32,856 nt of DNA from DATELY01 sp035276085 (GTDB taxonomy: Bacteria; Pseudomonadota; Gammaproteobacteria; Steroidobacterales; Steroidobacteraceae): positions 1 through 32,856 of the forward strand of contig DATELY010000170.1 of NCBI GenBank assembly GCA_035276085.1. Reading direction: 5' to 3'. The position numbers were made by a program, and so were the translations under genes. This document shows positions 15,608-22,361 of this stretch, one piece after another. Under the pieces are notes generated by a model that did not search any database, was not told the origin of the DNA, and saw only the letters and a list, made by a program, of their open reading frames with translations. Positions within the stretch are counted from its first letter, which is position 1, and each line of letters begins with the position of its first letter.

Positions 15608-15704
15608 GGCTAACTGGCTGGCTGGCTTGCTGGTCGGCTGGCCAGAGGCTGTTGCCGTCGACCTCAACCTTCTGGCCAGCCGACCAGCCGACCAGCCAGC
15701 CGCT
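15608..15704. repeat. Octamer-arm inverted repeat, copy O3
   Basis: The left arm is octamers ending TCGGCTGGCCAGA (15608-15646). The unique core is about 24 bases. The right arm starts TCTGGCCAGC (15671-15704) and ends on the hslU stop codon (CTA on the plus strand, 15703-15705). It occupies the whole hslU-DUF971 junction. Confidence 0.85.
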
Positions 15705-17025
15705 AAAGAATATACCTCGTCAGATCCTCGTCCTTCACGAGCTCGCCGAGATAGCGATCCACATAGGCGGCGTCGATGACCGCCTGCGAGCCGTTCCGAT
15801 CGGATGCTTCGAACGAGATCGTCTCGAGCAGGCGTTCGAGTACGGTGTGCAGGCGTCGGGCGCCGATGTTCTCGGTGCGTTCATTCACCGAGTGCGCTAC
15901 TTCGGCAATGCGGCGCACACCGTCCGTCGTGAACTCGAGTTTCACGCCCTCGGTTTCGAGCAGCGCCTGATATTGCCGGCAGAGCGATGCATCCGGCTCG
16001 GTGAGGATGCGCACGAAGTCTTCCACGCTCAATGCATCGAGCTCCACGCGAATCGGCAGGCGGCCTTGCAACTCGGGGATGAGATCCGATGGCTTCGACA
16101 TGTGGAAGGCGCCCGAGGCGATGAACAGGATGTGATCGGTCTTCACGATGCCGTACTTCGTGGTCACCGTGCTCCCCTCGACCAGCGGCAGCAGATCGCG
16201 TTGCACGCCTTCGCGCGATACGTCGGTTCCCATCGTTTCCTGGCGGCGGGCGATCTTGTCGATCTCGTCGATGAAGACGATGCCGTTCTGCTCGGCATTG
16301 GCGAGCGCGCGCAGCTTCAGTTCTTCCTCATTGATCATCTTGGCGGCTTCCTCATCGGTGAGGAGCTTGAACGCCTCACGCACCTTGAGCTTGCGCGCGC
16401 GGGTGCGCTGCCCGCCGAGGTTCGCGAACATGCCTTGCAACTGCTGGGTGAGCTCTTCCATGCCCGGCGGCGCCATGATCTCAACGCCCATCGGCACGGA
16501 GCGCACTTCGATCTCGATCTCGCGCTCATCGAGTGCGCCTTCACGCAACATCTTCCTGAACTTCTGCCGTGTGTCGCTATCGCGCTGTTCGGGCTCGGTG
16601 TCGAAACCGATGCTGCGTGGGCGTGGCAACAAAGCATCGAGCACGCGGTCCTCGGCAGCATCGAGTGCGCGGTGATGGACCTTCGCCACCTCCTCCTCGC
16701 GCGTCATCTTGACCGCGACGTCCATCAGATCCTTGATGATCGCATCGACTTCGCGTCCGACGTAGCCCACTTCGGTGAACTTGGTCGCTTCCACTTTGAT
16801 GAACGGTGCGCGCGCCAGCTTGGCCAGGCGGCGGGCGATCTCCGTCTTACCGACGCCGGTGGGACCGATCATCAGAATGTTCTTCGGCGTGATCTCGGAG
16901 CGCAGTTGCTCCGCGACCTGCATGCGTCGCCAGCGATTGCGCAAGGCAATGGCAACGGCGCGTTTGGCGGCGGCCTGGCCGACGATGTGCTTGTCTAGCT
17001 CTTGGACGATTTCGCGGGGGGTCAT
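15703..17025 (-). CDS. hslU: ATP-dependent protease ATPase subunit HslU (ClpY)
   Basis: A 440-residue AAA+ unfoldase that feeds substrates to HslV in the cytoplasm. Walker A is GPTGVGKT at residues 54-61, Walker B is IVFIDEIDKI, and the pore loop is GYVGRE. TPREIVQELDKHIVGQ at the N-terminus, the inserted I-domain (about residues 110-230), the sensor/arginine-finger region (ELQGRLPIRVEL), and the terminal EDLTRYIL are canonical. The last residues reach into HslV in known structures and are intact despite the repeat beginning at the stop. It follows hslV with a 101-bp gap filled by octamer repeat O4; in most bacteria the two genes are nearly contiguous. Confidence 0.98.
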   Translation of the reverse strand: MTPREIVQELDKHIVGQAAAKRAVAIALRNRWRRMQVAEQLRSEITPKNILMIGPTGVGKTEIARRLAKLARAPFIKVEATKFTEVGYVGREVDAIIKDLMDVAVKMTREEEVAKVHHRALDAAEDRVLDALLPRPRSIGFDTEPEQRDSDTRQKFRKMLREGALDEREIEIEVRSVPMGVEIMAPPGMEELTQQLQGMFANLGGQRTRARKLKVREAFKLLTDEEAAKMINEEELKLRALANAEQNGIVFIDEIDKIARRQETMGTDVSREGVQRDLLPLVEGSTVTTKYGIVKTDHILFIASGAFHMSKPSDLIPELQGRLPIRVELDALSVEDFVRILTEPDASLCRQYQALLETEGVKLEFTTDGVRRIAEVAHSVNERTENIGARRLHTVLERLLETISFEASDRNGSQAVIDAAYVDRYLGELVKDEDLTRYIL

Positions 17026-17037
17026 GGCCTGAAGTTC

Positions 17038-17124
17038 GGTCGGCTGGTCAGCTGGCTAGCTGGCCAGAGGTTGGCAATAGGATCAGGCATTCTGGCCAGC
17101 AGTCCAGCTGGCCAGCAAGCCGCT
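17038..17124. repeat. Octamer-arm inverted repeat, copy O4 (hslV-hslU junction)
   Basis: The left arm is CGGCTGGTCAGCTGGCTAGC and then TGGCCAGA (to 17068). The core is about 22 bases. The right arm starts TCTGGCCAGC (17091-17124). The element splits the hslVU operon and lies between 3 bases after the hslV stop and 13 bases before the hslU start codon, so it occupies the hslU ribosome-binding region. Confidence 0.85.
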
Positions 17125-17126
17125 CG

Positions 17127-17678
17127 TCACGAGCGCAGCTCCTCGATCGAGATGTTCCCGTTCGTGTAGATGCAGATGTCGCCGGCGATGTTCAACGACT
17201 TCTCGACGATGCTGCGGGCATCGAGCTCGGTATTGTCCAGCAGGGCCTTCGCTGCGGCCTTCGCGAAGGCACCGCCCGAGCCGATCGCCATCAGGTCATC
17301 TTCGGGTTCGATGACATCGCCTGTGCCCGAGATGATGTAGGAGGCTTTCGCATCGGCCACGCAGAGCAGCGCTTCGAGCCGGCGCAGGCTGCGATCGGTG
17401 CGCCAGTCCTTTGCGAGCTCGATCGCCGCGCGGGTGAGATTGCCGAACTGCTGCAACTTCGATTCGAAGCGCTCGAACAACGTGAACGCGTCGGCCGTGC
17501 CGCCGGCGAAGCCGGCAATCACCTTGCCGTCGTACAACTTGCGCACCTTGCGGGCATTGCCCTTCATCACCGTCTGTCCGAGCGTGACTTGTCCATCGCC
17601 GCCCACGGCGACGACGCCGTTGCGGCGGACAGAAACGATGGTGGTGCCGTGTAAGGCAGCGGTGGATTCGGAAGCCAT
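17127..17678 (-). CDS. hslV: ATP-dependent protease proteolytic subunit HslV (ClpQ)
   Basis: A 183-residue threonine protease forming the dodecameric core of the HslUV protease. The catalytic Thr is expected at Thr12, exposed by removing the propeptide MASESTAALHG, before TIVSVRR. E. coli HslV has only Met before this Thr. GDGQVTLGQTVMKGNARKVRKLY, GFAGGTADAFTLFERFE, AIGSGGAFAKAAAKALL and AGDICIYTN are canonical. The frame is open far upstream, but the family start and alignment favour 17678. No strong Shine-Dalgarno is seen. The gene is followed by repeat O4 and hslU. Confidence 0.96.
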   Translation of the reverse strand: MASESTAALHGTTIVSVRRNGVVAVGGDGQVTLGQTVMKGNARKVRKLYDGKVIAGFAGGTADAFTLFERFESKLQQFGNLTRAAIELAKDWRTDRSLRRLEALLCVADAKASYIISGTGDVIEPEDDLMAIGSGGAFAKAAAKALLDNTELDARSIVEKSLNIAGDICIYTNGNISIEELRS

Positions 17679-17803
17679 TGAGCGATGGTGAGACTGGGTG
17701 ACAGCAGGAACGTAACGATAAGCCGCGCACCTGGGCGATGCCAGGATTACGTGATTCGCAGAGTGCTCGGAATGCCGACAGGGCAAACGATGCGACGCAA
17801 ACC

Positions 17804-17935
17804 CTATCGCATCCAGATGCGCAATGAGCCGCCCTCGCGTGCGTCGGTCAGTGCACGGTAGACGCTGGTGCGTGCCGCGTTGATCTCCTGGGTGATGCGC
17901 GTGCACCCATACGAGCGGATGGTCTCGAGCTCAGC
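17804..17935 (-). pseudogene. Possible remnant of a serine resolvase C-terminal helix-turn-helix
   Basis: In the 252-base hslV-xerC interval, one minus-strand frame ends with about 43 residues containing GCTRITQEINAARTSVYRAL and then TDAREGG. This resembles the C-terminal DNA-binding HTH of Tn3-type resolvases (pattern G-x-x-ATEIA-x-x-L-x-IARSTVYK-x-L). No catalytic domain or start codon precedes it; upstream the frame runs antisense-shifted through the xerC end. I read it as a decayed fragment. A chance resemblance in GC-rich DNA is possible. Confidence 0.4.
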
Positions 17936-18833
17936 CCCGCCGCTTCGCGCGCGGATGCGCCGCATCGTAGATCTTGGCCAGATGCTGAAAGTCCAGGTGG
18001 GTGTAGATCTGGGTCGTGCCGAGATTGGCGTGGCCCAGCAGCTCCTGGACACCTCGGAGATCCTGACTCGATTCGAGGATGTGGCTGGCAAAAGAGTGAC
18101 GGAACAAGTGCGGGTGCAGGTGCACGCCGGCGCCTTGCCGCTTTGCCCAGCGAGTCACGCGGGCTTGTACCGACCGGGGGCTCAGGCGTTCCCCGTTGCG
18201 GCTGACGAAGAGCGCTGCTTGATCGCCAGGCGCGAACTCGCCCCGCGTGCGCAGCCAGGCTTGCAACGCGGTCAGCGCTTGGCGGCCAACCGGGATGATG
18301 CGCTCCTTCCGCCCCTTGCCCAACACGCGCACCGTCCGATCCCTCATATCGAGATCGACGAGATCCAGTCCGATCAGCTCAGCGAGCCGCAGTCCGGAGG
18401 AGTACAGCAGCTCCACGATGGCCTTGTCGCGGATGTCGAGCGATGCATCGACGGTCGCATCCAGAAGCTTGCTCATCTGGTCCGCGTCCACCGTGTGAGG
18501 CAGCCGCTTCGGTGCCTTCGGTGCCTGTACGCCGATCGCAGGGTTGGAAGTGCGCACGCCTTCGCGCATCAGAAAGTGGAAGAAGGTGCGGATGGCCGAC
18601 AGCCGGCGCTGGATCGTGCGTGCCGACTGCCCGCGCCGGTGCTCGCTCGCCGCGAACAGGCGCACATGCTGGCTGTCAATGTTCGCCCAGGTGGAGAGTT
18701 GCTGGCTGTGGCAATACGCCACGAGCCCGCCCAGATCGCGCTGGTAGTTCGCGACGGTATGCGCCGATGTTCGACGCTCGCTCGCCAGGTGCTGGAGGAA
18801 GCGTGGGATCCAGGCTTGCTGATCGGGACTCAT
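17931..18833 (-). CDS. xerC: Tyrosine recombinase XerC
   Basis: A 300-residue site-specific recombinase that, with XerD, resolves chromosome dimers at dif. The catalytic residues are visible: Arg149 (SSGLRLAEL), Lys173 (GKGRKER), His242 and Arg245 (HLFRHSFASH), His268 (LLGHANLGTT) and nucleophile Tyr277 (QIYTHLD). The N-terminal SAM-like domain (residues 5-90) is complete. I chose ATG 18833 because it gives the family length. A GTG at 18896 would add 21 residues translated from a repeat; it has a GGGGAGG about ten bases upstream, whereas the ATG has no Shine-Dalgarno, so the true start is open. It lies between DUF484 and hslV, the usual neighbours. Confidence 0.95.
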   Translation of the reverse strand: MSPDQQAWIPRFLQHLASERRTSAHTVANYQRDLGGLVAYCHSQQLSTWANIDSQHVRLFAASEHRRGQSARTIQRRLSAIRTFFHFLMREGVRTSNPAIGVQAPKAPKRLPHTVDADQMSKLLDATVDASLDIRDKAIVELLYSSGLRLAELIGLDLVDLDMRDRTVRVLGKGRKERIIPVGRQALTALQAWLRTRGEFAPGDQAALFVSRNGERLSPRSVQARVTRWAKRQGAGVHLHPHLFRHSFASHILESSQDLRGVQELLGHANLGTTQIYTHLDFQHLAKIYDAAHPRAKRRG

Positions 18834-18836
18834 GAA

Positions 18837-18901
18837 TATGAGACCTGGGACTTGAGACCTGAGGAATCGAGGCTGACCCCACGTCTCAGGTCTCACGCCC
18901 C
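18837..18901. repeat. GAGACCT-type heptamer inverted repeat upstream of xerC
   Basis: Tandem heptamer-like words (AGACCTG, GGACTTG, AGACCTG, AGGAATC) occupy 18841-18868. Inverted words (ACGTCTC, AGGTCTC, ACGCCCC) occupy 18881-18901. TGAGACCTGAG (18853-18863) pairs perfectly with CTCAGGTCTCA (18885-18895) around a 21-base core. Architecture matches the other arm-repeat families at smaller size. Only one copy is in this window. Confidence 0.7.
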
Positions 18902-18914
18902 AAGCCCCTCCCCA

Positions 18915-19619
18915 TCACACCGCGGCCAATGCGGCCGCTACGAGCTCACCGATGCGGGCCAGATAGTCCGTGCTCATCGCCGGATGGAAGCGTTCGGTGT
19001 CAGGGCTGCCGATCGCGAGCAGGCCGTCGCCGATGGCGCCGCCGAGTGGGACCAGGGCCGCGGATCCAATCTCGTCCGTGCCGGCACCGAAGAGATAGTC
19101 GCGTTGCGTGTCGCGGATCTGACCGCAACGGGGCCGGCCCGATTCGAACAGCGTGTCGAACATGCGCAGTTCCGGCGCACCGACCTGTACTACGCGGACG
19201 TGGCTCGAGGAGTCCGTGACCGGCGCGAAGTCCGCGCGGGCCGTGACCAGCAGCCACTGAGTCGCGCCGAAATCCTCGCGCAAAGAGCGTTCCAGCGCAT
19301 CGACCAGCGCCGCTGGCGTCTTGGCACTGATGAGCTGGCAAGCGAGGCTGTGGATCTTCTGAGTCAGCGCATCGTTCGCGCGCCCGACCTCGATGAGATC
19401 GTGCAGGCGCTGCTCGAGCGTCGAGTGCTTGTCGCGCAGCACCGTGACCTGACGCTCGACCAGCGAGACTGCGGCGGCGCCGCGATTGTGGGGCAGCTTC
19501 AACCGTGCCAACACTGTGGCGTGGCGTTCGAAGAAGTCCGGGTGTTGCTGCAGATACTCGGCTACGTCGGATTCAGCGAGCGGTTCTGCCTCGACACCGC
19601 GAATCGTCGATTTACTCAT
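18915..19619 (-). CDS. DUF484 family protein
   Basis: A 234-residue cytoplasmic protein of the DUF484 family, which has a GAF-like fold. The N-terminal signature is SDVAEYLQQHPDFFERHATVLARLKLPH, followed by a coiled-coil stretch (VSLVERQVTVLRDKHSTLEQRLHDLI) at residues about 52-80 and a GAF-like domain with SAALVPLGGAIGDGLLAIGS and FHPAMSTDYLARIGELVAAAL. The function is not established; the gene is almost always between dapF and xerC. AGGGGA lies seven bases before the ATG. The upstream interval to dapF holds a MITE-like element. Confidence 0.9.
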   Translation of the reverse strand: MSKSTIRGVEAEPLAESDVAEYLQQHPDFFERHATVLARLKLPHNRGAAAVSLVERQVTVLRDKHSTLEQRLHDLIEVGRANDALTQKIHSLACQLISAKTPAALVDALERSLREDFGATQWLLVTARADFAPVTDSSSHVRVVQVGAPELRMFDTLFESGRPRCGQIRDTQRDYLFGAGTDEIGSAALVPLGGAIGDGLLAIGSPDTERFHPAMSTDYLARIGELVAAALAAV

Positions 19620-19654
19620 CAGCGTCCCCTGGTCGCTCCACGCGACTCATCGAG

Positions 19655-19822
19655 TAGAACCAATCTCAAAATGCCTGCGAGCCCTTTATTGCTGTCCCGG
19701 CGGTGCTCGTCCCGCGGGATTCCCTCCGGTCGGAATCCTCACATACTGACATGTATGCTGCGGTTCCTGCGCTCCGGCGGGACAGCACTAAAAGTCTCTC
19801 GGCAATTTTGCGATAGGTTCTA
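19655..19822. mobile_element. MITE-like element with TAGAACC terminal inverted repeats
   Basis: The 168-base element has imperfect ends of about 22 bases: TAGAACCAATCTCAAAATGCC on the left, and the reverse complement of the right end reads TAGAACCTATCGCAAAATTGCC. Inside, TGCTGTCCC (19690-19698) pairs with GGGACAGCA (19779-19787). Between these are two hairpins: GGATTCC/GGAATCC (19717-19723, 19732-19738) and CATAC/GTATG (19742-19746, 19753-19757). The whole can fold as a long stem with a branched head. It has no coding capacity. It lies between DUF484 and dapF. No clear target-site duplication beyond a possible TA. Confidence 0.7.
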
Positions 19823-19832
19823 GTGCCAGTGT

Positions 19833-20657
19833 TCACACCTCGACCTGGCCTTCGAAGCTCGTCTGCGCGGGCCCGATCAACCAGACAGGTGTGTTGTCCC
19901 CATGCCATTCGATCATCATGCGACCGCCGGGCGCTTCGACTTCGACTTTCGCGTCGAGCAATTCCCAACGGCGACCGATCACCACCGCCGCGCATGCGCC
20001 CGTGCCGCACGCAAGCGTCTCACCCGCGCCGCGTTCGTACACGCGTAAGCGGATGTGCGTGCGCGCGACAATTTCCATGAAGCCCACGTTCGCGCGCTGC
20101 GGAAAGCGCGAGTGATTCTGGACTGCAGGTCCCATGGTGTCTACCGGCGCATTCGCGACAACATCGACACGCAGCACTGCGTGCGGGTTGCCCATGGATA
20201 CCGCGCCGATCTCGACAGTGCCCAGCGATGTGCTCAACGTGTAGCGAGCGGCTTCGCGCTCGGCCGTGAACGGCAATGCGCTCGGTGCGAAGTTCGGCTG
20301 TCCCATGTTCACTGCGACCAGCGAATCGTCATGCAGCCGCGCGTCGACACGTCCGCCCGGGCTGTCCATGTGCAGCTCGCGTCGCTGCAGCCGCGCGGCG
20401 ACGAGGGCGGCGATACAGCGTGCGCCGTTGCCGCATTGCTCGACCTCGGAGCCGTCCGAATTGAAGATGCGGTAGTACACGTCCGTGCCCGGCACGCGCG
20501 GCGGCATCAACATCAGCGCCTGGTCGAAGCCGATGCCCGTCCGGCGGTTTCCCAGGCGCTGGAACGTGGCGGCATCCAGAACGACCTCGGGACCCGGTGC
20601 ATCGAAGACGATGAAGTCGTTTCCGAGCCCGTGCATCTTGGTGAACTTCAGGAGCAT
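19833..20657 (-). CDS. dapF: Diaminopimelate epimerase
   Basis: A 274-residue PLP-independent racemase converting LL- to meso-diaminopimelate for lysine and peptidoglycan. The two catalytic cysteines are Cys75 in EQCGNGARC and Cys217 in ACGTGACAAVV. FTKMHGLGNDFIVFD at the N-terminus, DGSEVEQCGNGARC, SMGNPHAV, RANVGFME and YERGAGETLACGTG are canonical. ATG 20657 (MLLKFTK) is chosen because the family starts there; an 18-residue upstream extension has no conserved content. It heads the dapF-DUF484-xerC-hslVU series and diverges from the ParA-type gene. Confidence 0.97.
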   Translation of the reverse strand: MLLKFTKMHGLGNDFIVFDAPGPEVVLDAATFQRLGNRRTGIGFDQALMLMPPRVPGTDVYYRIFNSDGSEVEQCGNGARCIAALVAARLQRRELHMDSPGGRVDARLHDDSLVAVNMGQPNFAPSALPFTAEREAARYTLSTSLGTVEIGAVSMGNPHAVLRVDVVANAPVDTMGPAVQNHSRFPQRANVGFMEIVARTHIRLRVYERGAGETLACGTGACAAVVIGRRWELLDAKVEVEAPGGRMMIEWHGDNTPVWLIGPAQTSFEGQVEV

Positions 20658-20773
20658 GGTCGCAGGGTACGCGCGGTTCGTTTCAGCAGCACATGGACAA
20701 TTTCCCAGCACGCTTTTAACGTAGCTGCCGTCCTGAGAACAATATCAATCCGCGGCAGGGCAAGGGAGCACCG
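20658..20773. other. Divergent intergenic region (dapF / ParA-type gene)
   Basis: The 116 bases between two divergent genes must hold promoters for both. GGGAG lies a few bases before the ParA-type ATG. The most AT-rich stretch is ACAATATCAAT near 20740-20750. No hexamer pair is strong enough to assign. Confidence 0.35.
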
Positions 20774-21415
20774 ATGCGGCACGTAATGGTGATGAACGCT
20801 AAGGGCGGCTGCGGCAAGAGCACGCTCGCGACGAATATCGCCGGGTACTTCGCCACCGAAGGCCACAAAGTGGCACTGGCCGACTACGACCCTCAGCGCA
20901 GCAGCCTGGATTGGCTGTCCCTGCGCGCTGAAGACTTGCCGCGCATCTCCCCGGTCGATGCCGTCGAGGACGGCCTGCGTTCGGTGCCGCGAGATACGGA
21001 AGTGCTGGTGATCGATGCGCCCGCGCGCACGCATGGGTCGGAGATGAACGAGCTGGTCCGGCGCGCGGAGACCATCATCGTGCCCGTGTTGCCCTCACCC
21101 ATCGACATGAAGGCCTGCGCTCATTTCATGACGCACCTGCTGGAGCTCGGCAAGGTTCAGCGCGAACAGGCGCGGCTGGGACTGGTCGCCAATCGCGTGC
21201 GCGAGAACACGCTCATGTTCGATGAGCTCGATACCTACCTGGGTAAGTTGAAGGTCCCGTATCTGAGCGCTCTGCGCCAATCCACCAACTATCTGCGCGC
21301 CTTCCAGCGGGGGATGAGCGTGTTCGAGCTGCCGGAATACCTGGCGAAGCCGGATTGGGAGCAATGGCACCCGATCACGAAATGGCTGAACTCGAAGAAG
21401 AGTCAGCCGAGCTGA
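20774..21415 (+). CDS. ParA/MinD-superfamily ATPase, no ParB partner
   Basis: A 213-residue deviant-Walker ATPase. The signature KGGCGKST with both lysines (residues 10 and 15) is at the N-terminus (AKGGCGKSTLATNIAGYFA). DYDPQRSSLDW is the A-prime region, and VLVIDAPART is the Walker B segment, with Pro/Ala where many have D-x-x-P. It ends shortly after GMSVFELPEYLAKPDWEQW and has no N-terminal HTH, so it is the short type used for positioning cargos rather than the long plasmid type. No ParB-like gene or parS site is visible, so the cargo is unknown. GGGAG precedes the ATG. It is probably monocistronic. Confidence 0.85.
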   Translation: MRHVMVMNAKGGCGKSTLATNIAGYFATEGHKVALADYDPQRSSLDWLSLRAEDLPRISPVDAVEDGLRSVPRDTEVLVIDAPARTHGSEMNELVRRAETIIVPVLPSPIDMKACAHFMTHLLELGKVQREQARLGLVANRVRENTLMFDELDTYLGKLKVPYLSALRQSTNYLRAFQRGMSVFELPEYLAKPDWEQWHPITKWLNSKKSQPS

Positions 21416-21426
21416 GTCGCAGACTT

Positions 21427-21465
21427 GCCCCCACCCTAGCCCTCCCCCGCTGCGCAGGGGAGGGA
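21427..21465. repeat. G/C palindromic repeat, single arm
   Basis: GCCCCCACCCTAGCCCTC followed by CCCCGCTGCGCAGGGGAGGG is nearly identical to one arm of the 7576-7700 element. It lies in the 58-base gap between two convergent stops (ParA-type gene and SDR gene). The CTGCGCAG-centred stem could serve both transcripts, but no T-run is present. Confidence 0.85.
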
Positions 21466-21473
21466 ACAGTCAG

Positions 21474-22361
21474 TCAATCGGCTGCGAGACTGGCTCTCAC
21501 TCCCGCTTCGATATCCGGATACTTCAGCTGCACGCCCAGGTGCTTCAGCAGCCGCTCGTTGCCGACGCGGCGTGACTCGCTCAGAAACGACAGCCGCATC
21601 GGGCTGAACGTGAGCTGGGCTTCATCCATCGAGATCTGTCTCGGCATGGGCAGGCCTGCAGCTTCCGCGACGATCCGCGTGAACGCGGTGCTGGTGAGGT
21701 GGTTGCCGTCCGTGACGTTGTAGACGCCGCGCGCCTCCGGATTTCGCGCCGCGACCAGGCACGCTTCCACCAGATCGTCCACATGGATGTGATTGGAATA
21801 GCCGGCGTCCCCCTCTTGCACCACCGGCTCGCCGAGGCGCAGGCGCTCGAGCGGCAGGCGATGCGGGCCGTAGATGCCAGGAACGCGCAGCACCACGCGA
21901 CGTACTTGCCGTTCGACGCACCAGATGCGCGTGATCTCCTCTGCGCTGACACGACGTTGCGCACGCGGCGTGGTCGGGTTGACGGGCGTACTCTCATCCA
22001 CGAAAGCCCCGTCGGTATGGCCATAGACGCCGGTCGTGCTCATATAGATGAGCGCCACCGGCTGACCGCTGCTGTATTCGAGAAAGCGGTTGATCCGTGT
22101 ATCGCTCTCGCCTTCGGGCGGTGGTGGGGCGAGATAGAAAATCGTCGTGCCGTCCAGTCGGCTGAGCAACGGATGCCCGCGTCGCAACGTATCGAGGTCC
22201 AGCCCGGCCGCGTCGATACCGATGCGAGTCAACTCGCTCGCACTCGTATCGCTCGACACGATGGCGGTGGTCGGCGTGGGAGCGAGTCGCGCCGCGACCC
22301 GCCGGCCCACGTAGCCGCAGCCGACGATCAATGCCTGTGCGATGGTCACGGCCTGGTTCAC
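21474..22361 (-). CDS. NAD(P)-dependent epimerase/dehydratase-like SDR protein (YeeZ-like)
   Basis: A 295-residue extended short-chain dehydrogenase-like protein. The dinucleotide-binding motif is VGCGYVGRRV at residues about 13-22. IYMSTTGVYGHTDGAFVDESTP holds the Ser/Thr and a Tyr equivalent of the SDR active site, but the usual YxxxK is not obvious (the later RRVSAEEITR occupies that place), so an atypical SDR or non-catalytic binder is possible. VPGIYGP, NHIHVDDLVEACLVAA and GVYNVTDGNHLT are typical of the YeeZ/YlbE-like atypical group. It overlaps the reductase gene upstream by ATGA. The substrate is unknown. Confidence 0.8.
   Translation of the reverse strand: MNQAVTIAQALIVGCGYVGRRVAARLAPTPTTAIVSSDTSASELTRIGIDAAGLDLDTLRRGHPLLSRLDGTTIFYLAPPPPEGESDTRINRFLEYSSGQPVALIYMSTTGVYGHTDGAFVDESTPVNPTTPRAQRRVSAEEITRIWCVERQVRRVVLRVPGIYGPHRLPLERLRLGEPVVQEGDAGYSNHIHVDDLVEACLVAARNPEARGVYNVTDGNHLTSTAFTRIVAEAAGLPMPRQISMDEAQLTFSPMRLSFLSESRRVGNERLLKHLGVQLKYPDIEAGVRASLAAD

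Noticed and set aside
15532..16998. A 488-codon plus-strand frame opposite hslU
   Set aside because: HslU on the minus strand has all its AAA+ motifs; the opposite frame is a codon-bias shadow.
11062..17124. CRISPR-like array from the clustered short repeats
   Set aside because: Units are 7-8 bases, contiguous and without spacers, and they pair as inverted arms. There are no cas genes.
17868..19823. A 651-codon open frame on the plus strand across xerC and DUF484
   Set aside because: It is antisense to two clearly conserved genes and runs through repeats. Long antisense frames are expected in high-GC DNA, and the translation has no recognisable motif.
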